From Todiramphus chloris collaris (Eukaryota; Chordata; Aves; Coraciiformes; Alcedinidae), in the NCBI GenBank assembly GCA_025345505.1, contig JANVCC010000130.1, positions 9,882,641-9,946,640 on the forward strand: a DNA stretch of 64,000 nucleotides, given 5' to 3'. Shown here one piece after another: positions 21,899 through 33,600 of this stretch. The position numbers were made by a program, and so were the translations under genes. The notes beneath the pieces were generated by a model. That model did not search any database and had not been told where the DNA came from. It saw only the letters and a program-made list of their open reading frames with translations. The first letter of the stretch is position 1. Each line of letters starts with the position of its first letter.

Positions 21899-24800
21899 CA
21901 GGGACAAATGTATATACCAAATCTTCTAAAGAAAAATGTTACTGCCATATTCCCATCCATGTCTGAACACTCATAATAATTTCTCATCCTTTCTTTCAAA
22001 CCAGAATAGCAGGGAATAGTACTATAATGCCATACAGCTTCATAAGAGCTTAAAATTCAACAGGTACTGTGACACTGAAAATTCAGCAGGTTCAGTGGCA
22101 CTGAAGTGCCACTCTGATTTTTAAGGTTTTGTATCCCTTTTCACCTATCAGATGCTATTTGGGACTGTAGATAAGTTGTCCCAGCATGGCTTGAAGCATT
22201 TTGTATCTATTGTTCCTCTCAGAATATTTGGGGTTTTGTTGTTCTTTTGGGTTTTGTTTCTTTTTTTTTTTTTTAATATTAGTTAAAAAAAAAGAAAGCT
22301 GAAAAGATAGTGAAAACTATGTTCTAGCTGCTGTGTTCCTTAACGCAATCTCAATATCCACTGATCATGAATTTGAAACTACATCCACAGCTTCACATCT
22401 CAGAAAGACAACTGCAGAGTTTATATAAAACACAAACCCCTGAAATGTCACAATTCCTCATTTTGATCTGATGATAGGAAGGGCATATGAAATCTAGCAG
22501 AATATTTCAAGACAATGTCCACATAGTAGCCTGCTGTCTGCTGACTTCAAGGGAAGAATGTTCTCTCCTTGATAAGTGTCCCATGAAAACTGTATATATA
22601 CTGTAGTCTGTTGGTAATGCTGAGGACTGAAGTGTTGAACAGATATTTTGGGGAATTTAATCTGAACAAAACATTTTATGGGTTTCACAAAGCAGTTTAA
22701 ATTGTATGGGTTTTAAAGTAAAAAGCCAAACCAGCGTGTTTTGGAGAGATATCAACAAATTCGTGTCAGGAATTTATGGCTTTTCCTGTATGGTCACATT
22801 TTCTTCATGGAAAATGTATAGTTCCATTTGTAATATATGGTCCTTTATTAGATGATAAATTGACCCTTTCAGAGGGAGCTAGTGTCCTTCACTGGTCCTA
22901 TAACCCAAACCTAAAAAAATTGTATTTGGAAATTGTATTTAGGCCAGCAGTGTACAATAGGAAGAGGAAGAGGGAGAGCCATGGAGAAGTACAAGCTACT
23001 GGAGGTCAATGCAAGAGGAAAATAAAAACATTTTTCAGAATGTCTCAATGGAAAATATTTCCTTTCTCAGTAATAGTCAGAATTCAGTTATCCCTTGACC
23101 AATGTATTGAACGTAGGATAATTTCTTGACTAAAATATTTACATATTTGACCTTCAAAAAAACCTGGTGAGATGTCTGGCCATTTTTAATTGGAAGGCTT
23201 ACAAAAGGTTTATTTTCAAGAAAATCTCTGGAAAAGTCCAAAAGATTAGGGAAACAACAAGAAAGAATGTCTTGAGCTAGAGAGAACCTGCAGTCTTTTC
23301 TGCAGGACTTATTAATACATTCATAACTGTCTGCCTGTTTTCACTCTGTCATACGAATGCATCACATATGAAACTTGTATTCCCTTGGCAAATCTGATTT
23401 AAACTGGCAAAAGAATTCAGAATGTATTATAGACAATGGATATGTGTGCTTGCAGATACAGAGAATAAAAACTAGACTGAAAAAAAAAATCCCAAAAACT
23501 GCAATAAAAAGTGTAGCTTTAATGTGAGTTGGAAAATTCTCTTTGGCTGGTGTTATTCATGATGAAGTGAGTTTTTAGGGGTTTTTTTTCTGATTTTTTA
23601 ATGCAACTATGAAAACAATTCCCAGAAGTAGCTTTTTAATTCTTCTTGATCATTTCCTCATATCACCTTTTCTTCCTCCTCAAGCAAACAAAAGCAGTAA
23701 TCCCTCCTATCAGACATAGAAGCCTCATCTTGTAACCTTTGCAAATCTCCATCTGATGGCAATTGAGCAACACAATTCTTCACTATCTTCCTCTTTGATC
23801 TCTGCTAAATAGATTGCAAGTAACACTATGTTCTCCACCCTATACTTCCTCTGTGATGGTGTACCAGCACTGCCTGACTTTTGCAGGAATGTTTATTATC
23901 ATTTTTTCAGTATTTAGAGATTTTATTTCCTACTTGTTCATGCTCCAGCACTCTTGGTAACCCAGGTCTTTGTAATTAAATCTATGCTACAGCTGGCATT
24001 TTAAAAGCAATGCCTTTGGCACTGTCCGCAGAACTAATTTATGCGGAAACAGGACATTTTCATTACAATGTCTTGTCTCAGTTTTGACCAGAGCTCCTGT
24101 CAATGTTTTCCCAAAACACTCTCCTGGCTCAAACAACGCTGGGTGATAGACAGTAGATCTCCAGTGTTACACAGAGTTTTGCAATCTGTAAGTAGCAGGT
24201 ATGGTTCACTGGATTTTAGATGTTTTCATAGCAGAGGTTGCTATTACATGCAGCACTTCTGGCTATGGAAAATAGGCGTCAGTTACAACTAAGTACATTT
24301 GATTTTTTTTTTTTTTTTTCCTATATATAGCCAAATTGCTGATCTTTCTAGGTCTCTGAAGCACATTGGCATGGCTGTTGGGTGCTGGTTTTGGCATAAC
24401 ACCTATATAAGTCATATCCAACACTTACAGTTTGTGGCCAGCTGGCCTAAGGAAATAACTTTTCATTTTCCATGCTTTTATTACTGTACCTTGATGCTAC
24501 ACATAGAATCCTGCTTGTTGCCTTCCTAGAAAACATTTTTTTATTATTTCCTGAATTCCTGCAGTGAACAGTCATTCTCAGAGTTAACTTGAGCTTCCTG
24601 TGCTTGTAAAAGCATAATTTAGTCTTTGTTTTTGTGCCTCAGAAGTGCATAAAGTACCTTACCTGTAATGAAAATTTTTCTTGTCTCCAAAGTCTTCCTT
24701 ATCTGTCACAGGAAGATCATGAAGAAAAGATCCTGCAGGAACAGAACTCCACTGTCCTTACAGTTTTTTAGAGAGATGCAAGCAGACCAGTGCAAGTTCA

Positions 24801-27800
24801 CTGTAGTAGGGTTTTTTTCTGACTTCTGATAGCAAATGTGCCAATTCCAATATTAAAATCAAGACCAAAGTCTTAAACCCGGCTATTGCCAAACCACCCA
24901 TTTATGTTTCTAACATTTTAACTGTGATTTATGACCTATACTGACATTGTTCCTGAATTCATGAAATGCAGTTACATCCTGTTCTTCCATGTTCCTCAAG
25001 TAATGCCTGAAGCTCCTGTTTCTGTATGATTTTAGTTTCCCCGATAATTTTACAACGTTCTGAAAACGAATGCTAGGGAGATTTCACTGCTATCTTTGCA
25101 AACAGCAGCTCTTAGCATTTATCCCCTCTTTTTCTTCCTCCATTATTCTCTGAAACTCAGAAACTTTACCTGGTTTCTGCCTTTCAGAGATGGGTCAGCA
25201 GGCTGGGTGTGTTCACTGTCAGGAGCCTCTCTGGGTCCAGTTCATGCTACCTTCTGGCAGGCAAGGGACAAGTTCAGTTCAAGAAACTCCACCTCCTTGC
25301 CTGTTTTCTGATGCAATTTTTCATTTGGGAACTAAATATAGATCTATTTCTGGCTAGAACTTTATCATGATTTCATGCTATTCTCAAGTTCTAACACTTG
25401 TTCTAACACAACCTATATCAAATTCTAATTGCTCTGGGGAATACATCCAAATGAATTGAACTTTACTCCATCATGCCCTGATTTTTGCAGTTCATTCAGC
25501 TGAGATTCCGAGGCCTGGCTTCTTGCTCCAATGCTGCACACATGACAGGTACTTAGCTTTAAGTTCATCATTTCTCTGCCAAGTCCAGTTTTTAGTTTTA
25601 TCCCTGAAATACCTGCATGACATGTTCAATCTTCAATTTAAACTAACAGACTCAACTCATGCCCACCACACAGTGTAAGGAGCGGATCATTGCTTTTCAG
25701 TTATCAACTGAGAGGTGTTTACATGTTGCAGTTGCTAAGGAAACCACTCTGCATGCTATCTTGTTTGCTGTTTGAAAAAAGTATTAAATTCTTTTTATCT
25801 GAATTTTGTTTGTTTGTTTATTTGTTTGTTTTGGGGTTTGGGTTTTTTTTTGTGTACATCCTCCAAACAAGACGTAAGTGCTCTCACTCCTATTTACATT
25901 TTCAGTGTTTGGGATCCTTAAAGAAGTCTGTTGGAAGAATTAACAGTAGAAGGGTTTATTATGGCTATTTACCCTACTGCTGGAAAACAAGTACTCAGCC
26001 TCTTCACTGTGCTCTTCATTTTATAACCCATAAGGGAATTTCCTGTTTGGAATAAAGGAATATATATTCCTCTTTATGCATAGAAAATTGTCATGCAACA
26101 GTCTGTTATATTGTACCAACAAGAAACACATCCAACTATCTACACCATTAAATAGTGTCCAGTAAGTACTTTTTCTGAGTGAGACGTGTTTTTGTTCATC
26201 ACCAAAGTGACACTTTGGTCACTGCCTGCTTCTGCCAGCATCTTTAGTGCATCTACACAGTCCTCACTTTACTTGTAGAGGCTGTTTCCTCAGGTTACAC
26301 ATCCCTATACCCTCACACTAACCTACATGCATCATAATACAGCACCTTCATTTTCCATTGCACACAATTCTGTTTAGCATTAAAAAGCCTTTCTCCTCAC
26401 TTCCCGCTATCATGCTCACAAGCATCAGTGCCTGCCTCTCCACATGCTCCCCGGCGTGCTGCCTGCAGTGAACCAGCCAATAGAGCTTTTCTTGAACTGA
26501 TGCTTCCAAATGCAACTGAACTCCTTCCAAAGACCTCTCAGACCACTTGATGGAATCCATGTGTTGTTCAGACCTCAGTCACTGCACTCTTCACCTGGAG
26601 CCCTATTGTCACATCTGGTCAGTTTCTTTCCAAGCCTGGGCACATTTTCTTTGTGAATTCAAATGACATGACTGTCACTTAGACTCAGCAAAGTAACAGT
26701 TCCTTCTGACAGACAGCATCTAAAAGCTTCTCTTTAGATGTATCACACTCTCAAAAAGTGAACTTTAACACCAAAAAAGTTTTTAGAAAATGAAGCAATG
26801 GAATATCTTGAAGGCTACAAAAACACTGGACAGAAATATTTCCTGGTTGATTTCTGATGTGTTTCATTTTATTTACATGAAGTATTAGGAGATGGTTTTT
26901 TTGTCATATTAAAAGTTCATAGGTACATGTTTTTTCTTAGTGGTTAGTTATATTTTTCTGCTTTACCTAATGGAGGATGTCTTCAAGTCACTGGCAATGG
27001 CATATTTCAAAATACAAAGACAGATATTCATCCTTTATGTGCCCATAACTTCTATAAAGTTTGTGCACAAGTATTGTTACAGTCTCTAAATATAAACTGG
27101 TTTTCATTAAATTGTCACTTTCCAAAATTATAGATATTTAACCCATTGGGGTTTTCTTTTAAAATTTCTTCCTTCTAAGTTTTATCTTTTTGCAGTTTAT
27201 CTTTTTGCACAGCAACAAAAATAGCAACAACCCTTAAAGAAAGATAGACAGAACAATTATGTATTTGTACAGAGTCCTAAGCAATAACTTCCACCACCTC
27301 TAAGTGTAATGCAGCACTGCAAAAATCCAGATTATAACCAGAGCTAAAATCCTTGCCCTTGCAATATGCTTCCCTAGAACTCCTTAAAGTGTAAGGAGGA
27401 AACAGACTTCTTAAAATGTTAATTGTTATATCTGTTTTTTCTCAAACTAGCAGTGGACAGACACTGTGATTTATGAAGACTTATTGATAAAGTCATTTCA
27501 TTACTTCTGTCACACAGATTTCAAGGTAGTCTAGCTCTGGAGTTATTTTCATGGAGTTCTCTTATCTGCTGTTCAAAATAATAATAGCAAAAAAGCTTCT
27601 ATTTCTTTGGAGTGAAACATCTTTTATCTCCTGAAAATAGCTGAAACATCCAACAGGAAGGGGAGGAAAATAACTATCATGTTGAGCTGAGTGAAACTAA
27701 AACAATTGGAAAGTCATTTACACTAAATTATTGGTTATATTGAACTTCTGTTTCTTTCATCTTTAGAAAAAAAGAATCAAAGCACTTCATATCTTTCCAA

Positions 27801-27870
27801 GGTACCTCTGGCGTTGCATATTTCATTATCATGCAATCATTCCGTTCATTTTAGCTTCTTTCTTTTCGTC
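21899..27870. other. Unique AT-rich non-coding DNA
   Basis: Six kilobases without a recognisable gene or repeat family. Simple repeats include poly-T tracts at about 22259-22275 and 24302-24319, and a TTTG repeat at 25806-25830 running into G/T-rich sequence. Open frames of up to 121 codons cross these tracts and carry no family signature. Confidence 0.55.
25806..25855. repeat. (TTTG)n microsatellite with G/T-rich extension
   Basis: Several TTTG units with one TTTA interruption are followed by TTTTGGGGTTTGGG and a T run. It is a simple repeat without a visible parent retroposon. Confidence 0.85.
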
Positions 27871-28152
27871 CCCAGAACCCCAGGGAGGAATTATGTTTGG
27901 GAAGCTGTGAAGTGTAATATAACCGTATCAGTCCCTCACACATGGTGCACAAAGGAGGGGCTTCCTAGCAGGGAGCAGGTTGTGCTCCATCGTGCCTGCT
28001 CACCGATGTGCCACTGTGCTAAGGTGCTGCTGTGGCCTGGCTCTGCAGCACCACTGTGTGCAGTGGTGAACCAGGAGTCCTGGGGGTCCCTGCACCCAAA
28101 ACTCGTGGTGTGTTTCCCTTCACTAGGTGACAAAGGCATCTGCTGCCAATGA
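27871..28152. other. GC-richer patch with hairpin
   Basis: This patch is richer in GC than its neighbourhood and holds a strong inverted repeat, GGTGCTGC at 28023-28030 with GCAGCACC at 28045-28052. A 112-codon open frame (27814-28152) overlaps it on the plus strand and another runs antisense. Neither resembles a known protein. The patch may be a fragment of an unrecognised repeat. Confidence 0.35.
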
Positions 28153-28779
28153 CTTTCTAACTGAGGATCTGTTCTGCTTCAGAGATAAGTTTAGTATCTG
28201 CTCTTGAATATTTGATTACCTACAGAAAATGAGCTGATGTTTCTCAGTCTTTGGGTTTGAGATGTGTATCATGTAATAGGTATTAATTGGTCACCTTTGC
28301 AGAGGTGTCAGGACCTCAGTAGGCATGCAGCTGTCTGCTGCTTTACCCTTAAGGGTTATTCCCTTCAGCTTAGATCTGAAATACACCAAGATAGGTACGA
28401 AAAACCCTTTTGCTGTCCTTGAAGCACTTCTAAGATCAAACACAGTACTTGCCTGAAGGCTACATAAGATGGAGTGTTGCTTTTGCATTTAAAGGAATTC
28501 AGTTATGGTCAAGTTTTCCAAAAAGGCAGTGATATATTTCATAGGAGGGACAGTAGATCAGTTTTTATTTTCCATTCTAATTTCCAAGCAGTAACCTAAC
28601 TGAAGAATCTTAACCAGCAAATAGTTATTTTGAATCTCAGGGATTGCTAACTAAGTGACTCTTCTTCCTGCCCTGGTGATCTTTAGAGATTATTTTTAGG
28701 GGAAAATTTCTTGCCATGGTGAACGTGTACGATTTTATGCATGGTTTAGGAGAGTTATTCTCTCCCACATGGAAGTCCC
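28153..28779. other. Unique non-coding DNA
   Basis: I see no gene or repeat in this spacer. Confidence 0.5.
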
Positions 28780-29420
28780 AATAGACAAGCTGTGTGCATG
28801 GATTTTCTCACTCAGAGTTCATGGGCAAGTTTCAGTGTCATCTGGTGCATGCAGGCAACTCACTGTGGGGTGGAGGAAGGTTGTGTGTGTGCAGGCGACT
28901 CAGCCTTGATTTGCCTATCTATGGCCCTGTCTATGCAGAAAGACACACAGGGAGCTGTGTAGATGACTCAGCCTTGAGTTGTCCATAGTTCCCAGGCCTA
29001 ACAGGGCAATGCTGCACCACACAAAGAACTGAAACCTGAGCTGAGCCTTGCAGTTCCTCAACAAACGGTATGTCCCGAGTCTCAATTCAAACCACTATTC
29101 GGCTTCCTGAGAAAGTAAGAGGAGAACCTGCAGGGCTGCAGTGGTGGTTTCAGCTGACAAGACAATTTTTATGTCTCCAGCTGGCATAATCCAATTGGGC
29201 ATAGTTTTGCCGCAACCACCTGAAGGGTTTCCGACACAACCTTGTGTATTCAGACTGTATAATCAGTCACGTAAACCAGGGGATAAAAGTGCTAAGATTT
29301 AGCTTAGATTTTGGGAGTCACCTCTCCAACACTCACCTGTACGGAGACCGTTCCTCCTTGGTCAGGACATTGGCCAAGGTGACTTTTCTAAGATTAAGAG
29401 CCCTTACCTAGAGGGGTAAG
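28780..29420. other. GC-richer block, possible unrecognised interspersed element
   Basis: The block has more C and G than the flanks. It contains a direct repeat of GACTCAGCCTTGA, about 70 bp apart (near 28896 and 28966), and a CCAATTGGGC at about 29191. It also has GGATAAAAGTGCTAAG near 29280 and a CpG-bearing C/T-rich segment afterwards. The CCAAT-then-TATA-like order is reminiscent of an LTR promoter on the plus strand. No matching termini or target duplication could be found and no family is recognised. Confidence 0.35.
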
Positions 29421-30513
29421 TGAATATTTAGCATGCTGTAAGTTTGCAAACTTGGGTAATTAATTAACACATGTATAATATTTAACACGCTTTCTAATTC
29501 ATTATAGTGTATTCTTGCTTTTAAGTTGTAATAGTGCATCCATGTCACTGCATCCATAAAAGCCTTCATTAGTGGTGTATTAGACTTCAAATAGATGGTT
29601 TGCTTGGGCCTTACGTTTAAATCTGGGAGTTCAAATAAATCATTTGCTTAAATGTCACAGTCCAGTATCTTTTCGCTGCACTGTGTCCATCTGCTCTGAT
29701 CAAAGACAGCTGACACAATTCATCCCTAAACAAGACAGCAGGTCAGAGGATTGATCTAAGGGTTTTAATGACTTAAAGCATGGTACATAGGCCTGTAAAG
29801 AGAAACATTTCTTTGGAAGAAAATATGTAGTTAGTATTACAGCTGGCAATCAGCTACTACCTGTTTGTGATATTGACTATAAGTGATGGCCCTATGATTT
29901 ATAATACATAATGTAAATTAATTTCAGCCAAACAACTTTTAATTCAGTAACAAGTAGGAAGAAATCATAGTTTCATCAATGAAACCATCTTTCTGTTTCA
30001 AGGCAGATAATAAAATATTAAGCCAGTATGGCCTCTATATACTCTGAACCATCCGTGCATGCACTGTCTTGACAATTACTCTTGTCAGTACTGTCTATTT
30101 TCTCATTTTTCATTTTTACTGCTAGTTTATATCCTTCTTGCAACCACTTTGCTGTTTTATTTTTTGCTATGCTGTGTATGACTGGTCACTTCTGCAGAGA
30201 TTGTTAGAATCTGGTCATGTCCCAGTAGAGAAGAATGTGTAGCAGACATAAGAGAATTGCTACATTCCCCTCAATTTTTATTAGGAAATTAAATTATTTT
30301 AAGGAGTAACAAATGCTGAAAAACCTGAGATCATGACAGTTAGAAGTACTTCCAATTGGAAGATTAATTTTACATTAAGTATTGCCTATATTATGTCTGC
30401 TTCAGTATTGTTCTCCTTCTTAGAATTCTTCCTTTTTCCAACAAATTGATACTCTGCCCAGTATTTGAAGATACCATATTTAGAAGTGCTCCATCATAGA
30501 TATGTGAGTGAGG
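29421..30513. other. Unique AT-rich non-coding DNA
   Basis: No gene or repeat family recognised. Confidence 0.55.
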
Positions 30514-30660
30514 ACAGGCATTATCAGACCAATTTTACAAATGAATAACCTCAAACATGAAGTGTCTAAAATTCACTGTAATCAAAGCTGAGAAAATTAC
30601 CTGCTTCTCATAATAATAAATTTAATGTCATACCCATTGAACCATACTTCTTCTTTGAGA
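30514..30660 (-). repeat. MIR-like SINE
   Basis: The plus strand follows the antisense MIR order: a GGCATTATCAGACCAATTTT segment, ACAAATGAATAACCTCAAAC (MIR antisense: acagatgaggaaactgaggc), a degraded part corresponding to the aagtaacttgcc region, and finally a CCATTGAACCATACTTCTT segment matching the ttaaccactatact end. Divergence is high, as expected for this family. The assignment is from recalled sequence. Confidence 0.65.
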
Positions 30661-33600
30661 CACTAGTGAGTCAGAGTGCTTAAGGTGCTCCTGTAATTAT
30701 ATATGCTCATGTTTTCATATGAAATGCTTTGTTTGATAACAATACAAAGGATGATGAGCCTGTTGCAAAATCCATTTGGATGTTTCTGTTAACTTTGTGT
30801 CACTGAAACTTCATATGGCATTATGGGTTCTTTAAGCAATCATGAAGTTAGATGTTTTTCATTTAGAGAATACAGCACAGGTTGATATTTTTCCCATTTT
30901 AACACTTATGCATCAAAGCGCTTGTCTTTTTTCACCAATGATAATTGTTTTTAAGTGTATATCTTGAGAAACTAGCAAGCACTTATCATAGCCATTTATC
31001 ATACCTAAAAAGATTCACGAACTGTGTTTTCAAGAATGGGGAAAAAAAATCTTTTAGAAAGGTAAAGAACTTGCAGAGATGCATGGCACTTCTGTTTATT
31101 ATTACTCATCAGTAATTCTCCTGTGTGAGTATTTAAAGACTAAGAGTAGTAATAGAAAGAAAACCAAGAGAGCAAGAAGATTAACAGAAAGAGGAGAAAG
31201 AAACAGTTAATTAATAAGAAGTCTCAATCTACAGGATTCCCATGATTAGTGATTTGATATAATGTAGAAAGTCAAGTATCAGAGTGTTCATAGAGGTTAA
31301 TTCTTCTCCAGAGGTTCATCTTCATTATGTCAAGAGTTCCCATCTCCACATTAATTCATAATAAGACAGAGGAGGTTGATTTCCCCATCAAATACACAGG
31401 TAAGAAGCCTCTAAAACATTAGTATTATTAGCTTTAGTAACATTATCATTACCATTAAATAAGAATTCTGCAAAAGCAGGTAATCAGATGTTGATAAATC
31501 TCCTTTGGTGAAACAAGACAGTATAGAAATGAGTGCTTAAAAAATAAATAAACTTTCCTCATTGTTTAAAGTGACAAACATATTTTATCTTTATCTGAGT
31601 TTTGCTGGAAGTTGAAAGCTATGCAGAACACAGACTCTCTGGACATGGCACTCTCTAGGAAGTTTGTTTTGGTTTTTTTGATGGCTGATTGATAACTTCA
31701 GAGTTAACCACATTTTAACGGAATTTATAGAGTTGAGCACGTCAGAGAAAGCTCAAAAATTAAGAAAACGTCTAAAATAGATTTGGATAACTAATTTATT
31801 AACTGATGTATTGTTGCTTGTAATTGTAATAAATAAATAAATAAATTGGCATGAGACCCTGCATATTCATGGTTTCAAAGACAAACTGACATTATTTTCC
31901 TCCTCCACTTCTTTTTTTTAAATCAACCAAGTTACCTGTGAAAGTGTGCTGGCTGATAGAACTCTGCCAGTCTCTTTTATTATAGAACATTTTTTATTCA
32001 CAAATAAAAGAAAGGTTATTGCACATGTCATATCTTTTTTATACTTGACAATCTGTAAAGCATGCATCCCAAAAAGAAACAGAAAGTAATATATCAAATT
32101 ACCTTTCCATTGTTCACAACAACAGCTTAAATGATGTATGTCAAAAGAGTGCTGAGTGGACACTGACATTCCATGGTGATTGGTTCTTTTCTGCATTTAC
32201 TTCCCAGAAGAAAGACTATTAAGTAGATAGTTTAACAAGTAAACTTGAAGACTGATATAAGTTGTGTCTTCATCAGTGGGAAAAGCTACCACACTATTGT
32301 TGGACTCCCTTACCTGACTTCAACTGAAAGAAGCTCTGTAAGCATATCCTAGTTACTCTGATCAAAGCCTTTATCTATATGTAATGTGGCTGCACATAGT
32401 TTTGACAAAAATTGTACCAAAAAAAAATTTAAATCCCTTTCCCATAACATGTAAATAGAAAAATGTTTTCAATTTTAAAATAATTTCTGATTAGTAATTT
32501 GCATGTGTTTATGCGACAGTATAACAAAGACCTAATTTGATTAGGATCTCTGAATACTGAAATAATCTTAGCACTTTCTGTACACTAAACACAGGAAAAA
32601 TTTTATTTACCTGTGAAATTTCTTCACCTAGACAGCACATGAGGCCTTTTTTTTTTTTTTTTTTTTCACTTTACTGGCAGTTGTTGGGAAAAAGATTAAT
32701 TCAGATACTGCAGGATAAAGGTAATCTCCACACATATGCACCCTATGCTATGCAAAGATAAAGTCATACAGGTACCAAGTAAACTCATAAGATTAAAATT
32801 ACCAATATGTAAATGGTTCAGAAACTGGAACATGATATTCTAATCATGTTCCCTTTATATTCAGAAGGATTTTTATTGGGTCTCAAAACTTTATTTTGAA
32901 ATACAGCCACAACATGTAATTAATGATTGTATATTACAACTGGATCAGTAAAAACTAAGGTGAAAAAAAAGTTATTTCACCTAAGCTTGGAGAAAACAAA
33001 TGACTTTTAAAAAGAAAAAAATAACAGCAAAGATAAACAAGCATGCTGTGTAGTTTTAGGATTGACAGACACACAGAAAAGAAGTAAAAACTGGACTTTT
33101 ACATTATTTCTTCTGTGCAGTAGCACATTTTATTAGCTGAGTTTTATGGCCCTGTTTGCAATAATGAGCAGGAACAGCACAGTGTCCAGATTAGCAGACA
33201 TCAGTGCTACCATAAATCATTTTATAACAAGATAATTCTTCAAAGAAACACTAAATTTGTCAGTGGTCCACCTTTTAAATAACATTTTATATTAATTTTA
33301 ATGTCACAGAAGAGCTCTTAGAAGCATGTATTCTGCATGAAGAATCATATTTAAAATAATACATTCAGATTAGAATTTGGAGACAGATTCTATAGCCCTG
33401 TTATGTCAGCAAGCCAGACTGTAATGATCTCTTTTATACTAGAAGGAAATGGAAAAGAATTAGACAATTTGGTCATTCATTTTATTTGTCTTGGCAACAG
33501 GGCACCCTGGCATATTACCAGGAAAAGAGATTCATAAATGTGCAAGATTTTAAATAAAAAATGGGAACACATATGTCAGGTATAGATCAAAAGTGCTGCA

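Noticed and set aside
21586-21999. 137-codon minus-strand frame rich in Phe, Cys and Leu that looks like a membrane protein
   Set aside because: It is produced by the A/C-only low-complexity tract, whose complement contains no stop codons in this frame. Composition alone explains it.
27814-28152. 112-codon frame in the GC-richer patch
   Set aside because: An overlapping antisense frame is equally open, there is no domain signature, and the start is not supported by anything upstream.
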